From JBGSON01 sp041739085 (lineage in GTDB: Bacteria > Patescibacteriota > Gracilibacteria > CAIRYL01): a DNA stretch of 37,898 bases. Made by a program: the position numbers and the translations under genes. The DNA lies in assembly GCA_041739085.1 (NCBI GenBank), contig JBGSON010000026.1, positions 1 to 37,898 on the forward strand, given 5' to 3'. Below the pieces are notes generated by a model. The model was not told where the DNA came from. It did not search any database and saw nothing but the letters and a program-made list of their open reading frames with translations. Below, piece by piece: positions 30,838 through 37,888 of the stretch (the first letter of the stretch is position 1; every line of letters starts with the position of its first letter).

Positions 30838-32730
30838 TTATTGCGTTCCCTTTTCATGGAGGACTTTCTCCATGGCTTCATGCCCTTTTCCATAGATTTT
30901 TTCCGCGAGTTCTGCCTGAATAATTCGACGGTCTACTGGACTGCCTTCCACTCCAAAAATGCGTGCGATTGCCCTTAATCCTTTCCCGTAAATTTTGAAC
31001 GAAAATTTCTCCCTGTAATTCAAACTCATGAACGATTCTGGTGTCGGATACTGTTCCTCAATTGCTTTACGGAATATTTCTTCCTGAGATGTCTCATTTT
31101 CCACTGGAATTCTGTTTCTCAGGACTGCTTCGATGGCTTCATGCCCTTTTCCATAGATTTTTTCCGCCAGTTCGGCGAGAGCAATACGATTACCAATTGG
31201 ATCGCCTGTCACTCCAAAAATGCGTACGATAGCAATTATTCCTTTCCCGTAAACTCTGAACGATAATTTCTCCCTGACTTTCAAACTCATGAACGATTCT
31301 AGTGTCGGATACTGTTCCTCAATTGCTTTGCGGAATATTTCTTCCTGAGATATTTCATTATCCACTGAAATATTGTTTCTCAAGACTGCTTCGATGACTT
31401 CGTGTCCTTCTCCATAGATCTTCTTCCCAAGTTCGGCCTGAACAATACGACAACCGTTGGGATTTCCTTCCACTCCAAAAATGCGTGCGATTGCCCCTAA
31501 TCCTTTCCCGTAAATTTTGAACGATAATTTCTCCCTGAATTTCAAACTCATGAACGATTCTGGTGTCGGATACTTTTCCTGTATTGCTTTACGGAATATT
31601 TGTTCCTGAGATGTCTCATTTTCCACTGGAATTCTGTTTCTCAGGACTGCTTCGATTGCTTCATGCCCTTTTCCATAGATTTTTTCCGCGAGTTTTGCCT
31701 GAATAATACGATGACCGATGGGATCTCCTTCCACTCCAAAAATGCGTGCGATTGCATTCAATCCTTTTCCGTAAACTTCGAACGATAATTTCTCCCTGGC
31801 CTTCGAACTCATGAACGATTCTGGTGACGGATACTTCTTCAATATTTCTTCGCGGATTTCATGCTCATGGTGAATGTCGATTTTCCTTTGCCTCTTGTTC
31901 TCCGCTTTTGGCTTTTCTCTGTCCTTCGTTCCCTTTTCAGTTTTTTCAGGAATTTCGAAATAGAGAGCCTCTCCCACATCGCTTTTCCATGCTCCCTCAT
32001 CCCGAAAAACAATTCTCGCCCCCCTGTGCTTTTCGAGAATTGCGTCTTTTCCGAGGGACAGAAAATCCTCCTTCGGAAGAAATCCGTGAAAAACAAATGT
32101 CGCTTCCCCATATTCATTATTGAGAAAGATCGTTCGTGACAATCTTGGGATCCAGACCGCTGCGTAACTTGATTCCCGCATGATCCCGGAACAGATATTA
32201 CCAATGGTGACATTCAGATCATCCGTGTAGATTTCGTTTTCACGGAGGAGATCGATGAGCATTCCCATCCGGTTCGCTCCTTCTTTCTTCTCCCAACCAG
32301 CACCTGAACCAGTGATAATCTCTCCCTTTTCTGGAGGAAGAATGACCTCTGAAATTTTAGTAACATGAATTCCTAAGGAGAGTAGAAATTGCTCCATGTT
32401 CCCAGAAACTTCGTCAAGAAGGTTTTGTACTTTCTCTCCCAGTTGAACGAGCAAGTCATCTATCGAATATGATGGTCCCCCAACAAGCTTCATGAAACGG
32501 CGCTCGATTTCGTCCCGCTGTCTCATGATTTCACTTCTATTCATGGATGGCTCTCCATTATACAACCGATGCGTTTGTGTCATGCCTGTTGTACAGAAGT
32601 CTTGGATGCGCTTTCTGATGACGCTCTCCACCTCGACGAGAGCCTCGATTGTTTCTTCAGCTCCCGGTTGTGATTCCTGGAGTCGGTCATAACGCGCATA
32701 TGCTCTCTGTAATTCTTGTCGAAAACTCAT
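30838..32730 (-). CDS. Unrecognised protein with four 87-residue C-terminal repeats
   Basis: The start at 32730 (MSFRQELQRAY, 630 residues) is chosen because an excellent promoter overlaps the longer in-frame start at 32802. Residues 1-140 are coiled-coil-like and charged; about 140-270 is a mixed domain I do not recognise (LPPEKGEIITGSGAG, then FVFHGFLPKEDFLSLG). A Lys-rich linker leads to four tandem repeats at about 291-377, 378-464, 465-551 and 552-630. Each repeat has KYPTPESFMSLK-like, then IYGKGL-AIARIFGVEG, then LAEKIYGKGHEAIEAVLRN. IYGKG occurs twice per unit, so each is probably a duplicated 43-residue helical element. No signal peptide or membrane helix is present. A DNA- or protein-binding scaffold is possible, but nothing shows it. 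Confidence 0.75.
   Translation of the reverse strand: MSFRQELQRAYARYDRLQESQPGAEETIEALVEVESVIRKRIQDFCTTGMTQTHRLYNGEPSMNRSEIMRQRDEIERRFMKLVGGPSYSIDDLLVQLGEKVQNLLDEVSGNMEQFLLSLGIHVTKISEVILPPEKGEIITGSGAGWEKKEGANRMGMLIDLLRENEIYTDDLNVTIGNICSGIMRESSYAAVWIPRLSRTIFLNNEYGEATFVFHGFLPKEDFLSLGKDAILEKHRGARIVFRDEGAWKSDVGEALYFEIPEKTEKGTKDREKPKAENKRQRKIDIHHEHEIREEILKKYPSPESFMSSKAREKLSFEVYGKGLNAIARIFGVEGDPIGHRIIQAKLAEKIYGKGHEAIEAVLRNRIPVENETSQEQIFRKAIQEKYPTPESFMSLKFREKLSFKIYGKGLGAIARIFGVEGNPNGCRIVQAELGKKIYGEGHEVIEAVLRNNISVDNEISQEEIFRKAIEEQYPTLESFMSLKVREKLSFRVYGKGIIAIVRIFGVTGDPIGNRIALAELAEKIYGKGHEAIEAVLRNRIPVENETSQEEIFRKAIEEQYPTPESFMSLNYREKFSFKIYGKGLRAIARIFGVEGSPVDRRIIQAELAEKIYGKGHEAMEKVLHEKGTQ
30841..31860 (-). 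repeat. Four tandem 261-bp coding repeats
   Basis: The DNA repeats with exact 261-bp spacing; for example the CTTCCTGAGAT stretch recurs near 31080, 31341 and 31602. The copies are similar at nucleotide level, so duplication is fairly recent or maintained by gene conversion, and unequal exchange could change copy number. Confidence 0.85.
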
Positions 32731-32760
32731 ACGGATGATGAAATTATTTTTAAGTGCGAT

Positions 32761-32789
32761 TTTATACACCAAGAACAATATTTTGTCAA
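32761..32789 (-). promoter_or_regulatory. Strong promoter of the repeat-protein gene
   Basis: On the minus strand, a perfect TTGACA (32789-32784), 17 bp and TATAAA (32766-32761), in very AT-rich DNA that could serve as an UP element. Predicted start near 32754, 24 nt before the ATG at 32730. Confidence 0.75.
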
Positions 32790-32947
32790 TATCGTTAGGC
32801 ATATATTTTTAATTTATCTATTTAATGGCTTAATCTAATATTTGAATTTAAGTTATATAAATTTGACTTTAATAATTTTTAAATTGGAATTGAGCTTCAA
32901 AACAGATGGTTTTCCATGAAGACTACCCGAGAAAATTATTTTTCATC

Positions 32948-32953
32948 TATACT
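32948..32953 (+). promoter_or_regulatory. -10 element of rtcB, leaderless geometry
   Basis: TATACT lies exactly 6 nt before the ATG at 32960, the same spacing as in array members 2 and 3. No good -35 is seen at 17 bp. An alternative promoter, TTGACT (32863-32868) with TGGAAT 16 bp on, would give a leader of about 60 nt. Confidence 0.4.
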
Positions 32954-32959
32954 GGAAAT

Positions 32960-34123
32960 ATGCAGATAATCGATTCAGAGCGCATTCCCATCTATTCCTG
33001 GTGTTCGCACCCGGAAGAAGGAGCTCTTCAGCAGGCGAGAAATCTCGCGAACCATCCTCATGTCTTCCATCACGTCGCCCTTATGCCCGATACTCATGAA
33101 GGCTACGGGATGCCGATCGGCGGGGTCGCGGCAACCCGGAATGTCGTCATTCCGAATGCAGTCGGCGTCGACATCGGATGCGGCATGTGCGCGATGAAGA
33201 CTTCTCTGAGATCCATTGAAAAAGAGCTCGTGAAAAAAATCCTCGGAGACATCCGCGCGTTCATACCCGTCGGATTTAATAAACATAAATCCTCACCGGG
33301 GGAAAATCTCCTCCCGTCCATCGAAGGAAAAGAGAAGAAATATCCGGTCGTGCGGAAAGAGTGGTCGAATGCGGAAAAATCCATCGGGACTCTCGGCGGG
33401 GGGAATCATTTCATCGAGATCCAGAAAGGGAGCGACGGATATATCTGGGTCATGATCCATTCCGGAAGCCGGAACGTCGGGCTCCAGATCGCCCGGCATT
33501 ACAACATCATCGCGAGGAAAATGAATGAGGACGAAGGATGTCAGGTCCCTCGGGAATGGGATCTCGCATCCCTCCCCGCAGATTCCGATGAAGGGCGGGC
33601 GTATCTCCGGGAAATGGAGTGGGCTTTGGAATTCGCGAAGGCGAACCGGTTCTGTATGCTCGAAAGGGTAAAGGAGATATGCCATGATCTCACGAATTGC
33701 ACATTCGAGCGTCCGATCAATATCCATCATAACTATGCCGCGGAAGAAACTCACTTCGGAGCGAAAGTCTGGGTCCACCGGAAAGGCGCGACGAGCGCGG
33801 GAGACGGGGAAACCGGGATCATTCCGGGAAGCCAGGGGACGAAGAGCTATATCGTCCGCGGAAAAGGAAATCCCCTGAGTTTCATGAGCTGTTCCCACGG
33901 AGCGGGGAGAAAACTCGGGAGGCATCAGGCCCAGAGGGAACTCGATTTCGAGGAAGAGGTGAAAAAGCTCGAAGAAAAAGGCATCCTCCACGGCATCCGA
34001 GGGAAACGCGATCTCGACGAAGCGAGCGGAGCGTACAAGGACATCGGACTCGTCATGAAAGAGCAGGAAGATCTCGTCGACATTGTCGTTGAGCTGAACC
34101 CGCTCGCGGTGGTGAAGGGGTGA
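32960..34123 (+). CDS. rtcB: RNA-splicing ligase RtcB
   Basis: The 387-residue protein carries the full RtcB signature: PDTHEGYGMPIGG, AVGVDIGCGM (Cys74, metal ligand), GGGNHFIEI, IHSGSRNVG, NIHHNYA, IPGSQGTKSYIV and SCSHGAGRKLGR, where His313 is the residue that takes GMP. It joins 2',3'-cyclic phosphate or 3'-phosphate ends to 5'-OH ends using GTP and Mn2+, for tRNA or RNA repair. The start at 32960 (MQIIDSERIPIYSW) fits the family; the longer in-frame ATG at 32906 would add 18 non-conserved residues. Archease is not seen in the window. It is divergent from the repeat-protein gene and followed by heptamer repeats. Confidence 0.95.
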   Translation: MQIIDSERIPIYSWCSHPEEGALQQARNLANHPHVFHHVALMPDTHEGYGMPIGGVAATRNVVIPNAVGVDIGCGMCAMKTSLRSIEKELVKKILGDIRAFIPVGFNKHKSSPGENLLPSIEGKEKKYPVVRKEWSNAEKSIGTLGGGNHFIEIQKGSDGYIWVMIHSGSRNVGLQIARHYNIIARKMNEDEGCQVPREWDLASLPADSDEGRAYLREMEWALEFAKANRFCMLERVKEICHDLTNCTFERPINIHHNYAAEETHFGAKVWVHRKGATSAGDGETGIIPGSQGTKSYIVRGKGNPLSFMSCSHGAGRKLGRHQAQRELDFEEEVKKLEEKGILHGIRGKRDLDEASGAYKDIGLVMKEQEDLVDIVVELNPLAVVKG

Positions 34124-34210
34124 GAAAAAAGAGAAAAGCCAAAGCACAAAAGGAAAAAGCACTCCTTGTTTCTTCTTTTCTCTTTTCTGTTTTCTCTTGT
34201 TTCTTTTCTT
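34124..34210. repeat. Heptamer-type inverted arms after rtcB
   Basis: The left arm (34124-34161) has A/G-rich 7-nt units including AAGCACA. The right arm (34168-34210) has TTTTCTC, TTTTCTG and TTTTCTC units. It starts at the rtcB stop codon, so it may shape or end the transcript. Confidence 0.55.
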
Positions 34211-34212
34211 CG

Positions 34213-34272
34213 TCAACCAGGCACCCGCCCTCGGGTGCCGGCGGGATGGTTCACCCGTGGACGGGTGGCTCC
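34213..34272. repeat. Double-hairpin dispersed repeat, copy A
   Basis: Starts TCAACCAGGCA and holds two hairpins: GGCACCCG-CCCT-CGGGTGCC and CACCCGT-GG-ACGGGTG. It matches copy B at 36528-36588 over the whole length, and a shortened copy C lies at 35015-35043. Confidence 0.75.
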
Positions 34273-34332
34273 TTTAAAAGCCGTCAACGATAGCCACTAT
34301 CGGACCAGGCACACTGAGAGGGCCCCTCCGAC

Positions 34333-34361
34333 TTGACAGAACAAAATATTTCTGATACATT
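34333..34361 (+). promoter_or_regulatory. Promoter of the small lipoprotein gene
   Basis: Perfect TTGACA (34333-34338), 17 bp, TACATT (34356-34361). Predicted start near 34368, 24 nt before the ATG at 34392. Confidence 0.7.
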
Positions 34362-34391
34362 CATTTGCTATTTTATTTTTTTTTGTAACAT

Positions 34392-34820
34392 ATGAAAAGA
34401 AATACACCATCAATAGCTTCAGCTCTACTTATCACCGCTCTTACCGGATGTGGAGGTTACGAATGGAGGAATGCGACTGTAGACGAGGTAAGCAAAGAAA
34501 CAAGAGTGTCGGCTGAGGAATTAAATCGATTGAGAGCGATTCATAAACAATGGGCTCTTTCATGTTTTAATCATCCAATTCATGAACAGGGAACAGAGCT
34601 TCGTGATTTGAGAGCAGAGGCGGGGAGAATTGTTCCAGATGCAAAACTCCATTGGGTTTGTATCGGAGGGGTAGCATATGGTGGAGCGGAGATGGCGACA
34701 AGGATTGGAGACACGAGATTAGATCTTGGAAAAGCACTCAATCCTGGATCATCTGTGAAACAATCATTTGATGCGGATAAATCGTATGAGGATAACGCCT
34801 CATGGCAGGTGAAGGAGTAA
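34392..34820 (+). CDS. Small putative lipoprotein
   Basis: The 142-residue product has a lipoprotein signal peptide with lipobox LTGC (Cys20). The mature part is hydrophilic and helical (VSKETRVSAEELNRLRAIHKQW), with two further cysteines (SCFNHP and WVCIGG) that could form a disulfide. I do not recognise a family. It lies in noticeably AT-rich DNA between copies A and C of the double-hairpin repeat and has a near-consensus promoter, unlike most genes here, which suggests recent arrival. Confidence 0.7.
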   Translation: MKRNTPSIASALLITALTGCGGYEWRNATVDEVSKETRVSAEELNRLRAIHKQWALSCFNHPIHEQGTELRDLRAEAGRIVPDAKLHWVCIGGVAYGGAEMATRIGDTRLDLGKALNPGSSVKQSFDADKSYEDNASWQVKE

Positions 34821-34852
34821 ATAAAATACATAAATATTGTCCGGAGTTTAAG

Positions 34853-34999
34853 ATGGAGCCTTCCATATTCCGCAGCTGGCAGCGGTTTTATAACCGCTGT
34901 CGGAAATATTTTGGAAGCAATATAAGTGAGATACTCTTACAAAAAAACTTTGCTATTATAAGCTACGAAGAATTTATTGACGTGTTAATGAAACGCTGA
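34853..34999 (+). CDS. Possible 48-residue small protein
   Basis: Starts MEPSIFRSWQRFYNRC and continues with basic/aromatic then acidic sequence (FAIISYEEFIDVLMKR). The start at 34853 lies 32 nt after the lipoprotein stop, which would fit co-transcription, but there is no ribosome-binding site and no known family. A hairpin (CAGCGGTT-TTAT-AACCGCTG, about 34880-34899) lies inside it, so the stretch may instead be untranslated structure. Low confidence. Confidence 0.25.
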   Translation: MEPSIFRSWQRFYNRCRKYFGSNISEILLQKNFAIISYEEFIDVLMKR

Positions 35000-35014
35000 T
35001 AAGTAGAGGTTTTT

Positions 35015-35043
35015 TCAACAAGGCACCTGTGGACGGGTGGCTC
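35015..35043. repeat. Double-hairpin dispersed repeat, copy C (internally deleted)
   Basis: TCAACAAGGCACC joins directly to TGTGGACGGGTGGCTC, so the region between the first arm of hairpin 1 and the centre of hairpin 2 is missing compared with copy A. Confidence 0.6.
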
Positions 35044-35054
35044 TCTGGGAAAGA

Positions 35055-36431
35055 CTATGAATCAGCGATCCCGCTTTTGAATGAGTGGATCGCCAGTCTC
35101 ACTCTTGCACGGAATTGAGCCTCACTTTGAATTGCCAAAAATTCAGGCCCGGTCATCCCGAGAAGCCGGAGGAAAACTCCGATATTTTCCGTCGTTCCGT
35201 CGGAAAGTCCGTAATACGGAAACTGCCCACGGCTCACCGCCTCATCGCGATAACATGCGAATCCGACAAACTGCTGTGTCGGCCGAAGCCCCATCCAAAG
35301 GGCCTTTTCGAGGATGATGAGCCCGTCGCATTCCATTTGGGAGCGGCACATCAATTGACTTTCTCCTTCTGCCGGTATTCTCTGCCCTCCCATAAAATAT
35401 GCCATAGAGAGGTCGACAATTTTTTCTTCAGAGCTCTTTTCTCTCAGGAACGCCGGATTGATCCAGATGCCTCCGATCCTTTCTTTCGGACCGTTCATCC
35501 GGGCGATTTCCGCTTCATATCTCCTCTGGATCGCTTCCAGGTCGATATCCGGGAGCTCATCCGGATCACATGCTCTTTCGACTCTCTCTATCCCCTCTCC
35601 GGGATGCGAGAGATAGACCGGTTCCGGTTTTTCCTTCCTCCGGTATTCCATTTCCCGGAAGAGATCCTGAAAGAGCGATGTGCGATACCGCATGACTTCG
35701 GGTTGCTCGAGAAAATCCGTATGGGTAAGGAGAAAGAGTTCTTCTTCTGAAAAAATAGTCTCCCAGGATTGTCTGATCTTGAGATAGTTTTGAACCGCTT
35801 TATGAAATCTTCTCCCGCTTAATGTGCTCAAATTGTGCCACTGGTCGGCGAGTTTGATGAGCTTCAGATAAAGCGGCGCGCCACTAAGCCTCTGAAACAG
35901 GTCCCCGTTTCTTTCTGCTGGCGTCGGGAAAGGTTTCTTCGTGAGCATCTTCATCCCTTCCATGCTTGTGCGGATGAAAATTCCCCCGAGCCCAAGGCTA
36001 TTGAGCCTCCCTCTGACCTCAAAAGGAAGGTGAACGCAGGGATGATCTCCATTGCCAAAATTGAAGCAAGTCTCATCGCAGATGTCGTGAGCGCAGTCCT
36101 CAAAGAGGTCGTGGCATCTCGCAATGATCTCGACGATCTCGGGATGTTCGGTAAGAAAAGCTATTTCCGCTTCTATTTGGTGCGCAAGCGCAATCATCTT
36201 TTCCGGACATTGTTCTGAATCTCTAAAAAAATCACTATTCGATTCAACGAAACGAAACACGGTCTCAATGAGGAGTCTTGACCGCGTCGCTGTTTCTTCC
36301 AGATGAATGGCATACGGATGGTTCTTGCCCGTAATGAGGCTTACCGTTTCGCGTTTCTGTCCCGCATGCTTCATTTCAGTGTACGCGCGGATATCGTCGA
36401 TAGCATGAGATGAAGAGCAAAGGGATATCAC
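35055..36431 (-). CDS. HD-domain hydrolase, SpoT/Mesh1-like
   Basis: The 458-residue protein starts with GTG at 36431; no in-frame ATG lies between it and an upstream stop. The N-terminal 230 residues match an HD phosphohydrolase of the RelA/SpoT-hydrolase type: HAGQKRE near 22 with HP at 38-39, the metal pair HD at 107-108 with ED at 111-112 (RCHDLFED), and LIKLADQWHN (Asp196, Asn200). This type removes pyrophosphate from (p)ppGpp or hydrolyses related nucleotides. No synthetase or TGS/ACT domain follows; the C-terminal half (WINPAFLREKSSEEKI, FFAC-like GFACYRDEAV) is not recognised. Odd: many cysteines around the active site. Substrate assignment is inference. The promoter is TTGACA-type. 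Confidence 0.7.
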   Translation of the reverse strand: MISLCSSSHAIDDIRAYTEMKHAGQKRETVSLITGKNHPYAIHLEETATRSRLLIETVFRFVESNSDFFRDSEQCPEKMIALAHQIEAEIAFLTEHPEIVEIIARCHDLFEDCAHDICDETCFNFGNGDHPCVHLPFEVRGRLNSLGLGGIFIRTSMEGMKMLTKKPFPTPAERNGDLFQRLSGAPLYLKLIKLADQWHNLSTLSGRRFHKAVQNYLKIRQSWETIFSEEELFLLTHTDFLEQPEVMRYRTSLFQDLFREMEYRRKEKPEPVYLSHPGEGIERVERACDPDELPDIDLEAIQRRYEAEIARMNGPKERIGGIWINPAFLREKSSEEKIVDLSMAYFMGGQRIPAEGESQLMCRSQMECDGLIILEKALWMGLRPTQQFVGFACYRDEAVSRGQFPYYGLSDGTTENIGVFLRLLGMTGPEFLAIQSEAQFRARVRLAIHSFKSGIADS

Positions 36432-36456
36432 TCTGTCACACCAAAAAAAGGGAGGA

Positions 36457-36485
36457 ATGATTCCATATTAGGGATGATATGTCAA
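36457..36485 (-). promoter_or_regulatory. Promoter of the HD-domain gene
   Basis: On the minus strand, TTGACA (36485-36480), 17 bp, AATCAT (36462-36457). Predicted start near 36450, about 20 nt before the GTG start, which supports that start choice. Confidence 0.5.
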
Positions 36486-36527
36486 TTTTTTCTCCTTTCT
36501 CTCAGGCACCGAGAATGAGCGTTTTCA

Positions 36528-36588
36528 TCAACCAGGCATCCGCCTTCGGAGTGCCAACAAAATGGGTCACCCGAGGACGGGTGACTCC
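36528..36588. repeat. Double-hairpin dispersed repeat, copy B
   Basis: Matches copy A (34213-34272) with scattered, often paired, substitutions: GGCATCCG with CGGAGTGCC and TCACCCG-AGGA-CGGGTGA. In the rest of the 317-bp gap (36432-36748) I see only the HD-gene promoter and the heptamer tract; 36589-36711 holds nothing I can assign. Confidence 0.75.
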
Positions 36589-36711
36589 CAGTGATCGGAT
36601 TACATATGTGCGTGGCGAAATGTACATCGCATATCATTTATAATGAGTCATAAAAAGTTCGGAGCAACTCAGGGAGAGTTCCTCCATCAGGAAAGAATTA
36701 ATCACAGTTCA

Positions 36712-36750
36712 TTTCTTTTCTCTTTTGTGCTTTTTCTTTTCTCCTTTCTT
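36712..36750. repeat. Single-arm heptamer tract
   Basis: T/C-rich 7-nt units (TTTTCTC, TTTTGTG, CTTTTTC, TTTTCTC). On the minus strand it reads as the AAGCACA type and directly follows the stop codon of the channel gene, but the opposite arm is missing. Confidence 0.5.
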
Positions 36751-37858
36751 ACATCCTCCTCAGCTTCTCTATATTCTCCGGCTCTCCGATGACGATAAGC
36801 GTGTCCCCGGATTCAATCTCGTAATCGGAAGTGATGTTGTACCGGAACGCCTCTTCGCCTTTTTTCTTCACTGCGAGAGGGACAAGACTCGTTTCTTCAT
36901 GGATCCTGCTCTTCGCGATTGTTTTACCCGCGAGTTTCGACTCTGAGCCGACTACAACTTCTTCAAACCGATTCGTGCCGGTCTGGCGGATCATCTTGTC
37001 GAGGAATGTCACGACCGTCGGGCGGGTGAGGAGCGAAGCGATCCGAAGACCCCCGATGTGAAACGGAGAGATGACTTCATTTGCTCCTGCTTTTTTCAAC
37101 TTCGCTTCCGAAGAATGCGTATCGAATACCTTGCTCACGATGAAAATATTCGGATTGAGGCACCGCGCGGAGAGCGTGATGTAGAGGTTTTCATGGTCTG
37201 AATCGAGGGACGCGACGAATCCTTTCGCTTCTCCGATCCCGGCAGCGAGGAGCGTGTCGTCCTGGGTCGGGTCGGCATCGAGGTAGAGGAGTTTTTCGCT
37301 GAGTTTTTCGATCTTCTCGTGGTCCGGATAGATGACGACAAAATCCACATTCATCTTCTGAAGTTCCTGAATGACCTCGCGGGTCGTGTCATCCACTCCG
37401 CAGATGATGAAATGGTTTCTGAGCTTCGAGATGAGTTTGTCCATATTGGAGATTTTAAAATATTCTTTGAGCTGGCCTTCGATGATGAAGGACGTCATGA
37501 TGGCGACAAAATACCCTCCGACGACAACGGAGAGGATGGCGGAAAAGGAAAGAAAAATCCTCGTCCTCTCTGTCGTGGGAACGGGAGAATCTCCTCCAAA
37601 CCAGTCCGCGAAATTTGTGGAAACATACGCGAGCCACGACTGGTATACAGAGTATCCACCAATGAGATAGAGCCCTCCCGCCATGAATCCGAAGAAGGCG
37701 ATGAAGAGAACAACGCTCCAGAGGAAGTTCTTCATGTGCCTTGAAGAGGACTGGAGTCGGATGTTTTTCAGTGATATCCGGGAAAGGATTGCCTTCTGCT
37801 CCTTTGACGCCACTGACGCAGCAGCAAATAATCGCCTCCGGAATGTCGAAAATCCCAT
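36749..37858 (-). CDS. K+-channel-like protein with RCK (TrkA-N/TrkA-C) domains and non-canonical filter
   Basis: The 369-residue protein has two membrane helices (about 46-70 and 100-125) flanking a short pore-loop-like segment, then an RCK domain (about 147-270) and a TrkA-C domain (about 290-367). The layout is that of MthK. The RCK start IICGVDDTTREVI resembles MthK's ICGWSESTLE rather than the GxGxxG type. Where TVGYGD is expected, the sequence has ADWFGGD (84-90), followed by the usual SP..T, so K+ selectivity is doubtful. RCK domains bind nucleotides or Ca2+ to gate the pore. The start is at 37858; Met42 is an alternative beginning just before the first helix. TACAAT at 37883-37888 on the minus strand may be its -10. 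Confidence 0.82.
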   Translation of the reverse strand: MGFSTFRRRLFAAASVASKEQKAILSRISLKNIRLQSSSRHMKNFLWSVVLFIAFFGFMAGGLYLIGGYSVYQSWLAYVSTNFADWFGGDSPVPTTERTRIFLSFSAILSVVVGGYFVAIMTSFIIEGQLKEYFKISNMDKLISKLRNHFIICGVDDTTREVIQELQKMNVDFVVIYPDHEKIEKLSEKLLYLDADPTQDDTLLAAGIGEAKGFVASLDSDHENLYITLSARCLNPNIFIVSKVFDTHSSEAKLKKAGANEVISPFHIGGLRIASLLTRPTVVTFLDKMIRQTGTNRFEEVVVGSESKLAGKTIAKSRIHEETSLVPLAVKKKGEEAFRYNITSDYEIESGDTLIVIGEPENIEKLRRM

Positions 37859-37882
37859 TATGTACGCATGATTACAGACCTC

Positions 37883-37888
37883 ATTGTA
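37883..37888 (-). promoter_or_regulatory. Possible -10 (TACAAT) of the channel gene
   Basis: TACAAT on the minus strand about 24 nt upstream of the ATG at 37858. The matching -35 would fall outside the window. Confidence 0.35.

Noticed and set aside
30841..31860. Regular repeats suggesting a CRISPR array
   Set aside because: The period is 261 bp, in frame, and translates to a continuous protein with conserved residues; there are no short identical repeats with unique spacers.
32731..32802. Longer N-terminus of the repeat protein (start at 32802)
   Set aside because: A TTGACA-N17-TATAAA promoter overlaps it, so the extra codons would not be transcribed from that promoter.
4505..34123. UGA recoded as glycine (Gracilibacteria/Absconditabacteria code)
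   Set aside because: TGA ends RtcB, the sigma factor and several zinc-ribbon genes at the expected C-termini, and no recognisable protein needs TGA read-through.
36589..36711. TATAAT-like sequence on the plus strand near 36640
   Set aside because: No plus-strand gene follows and no -35 is present.
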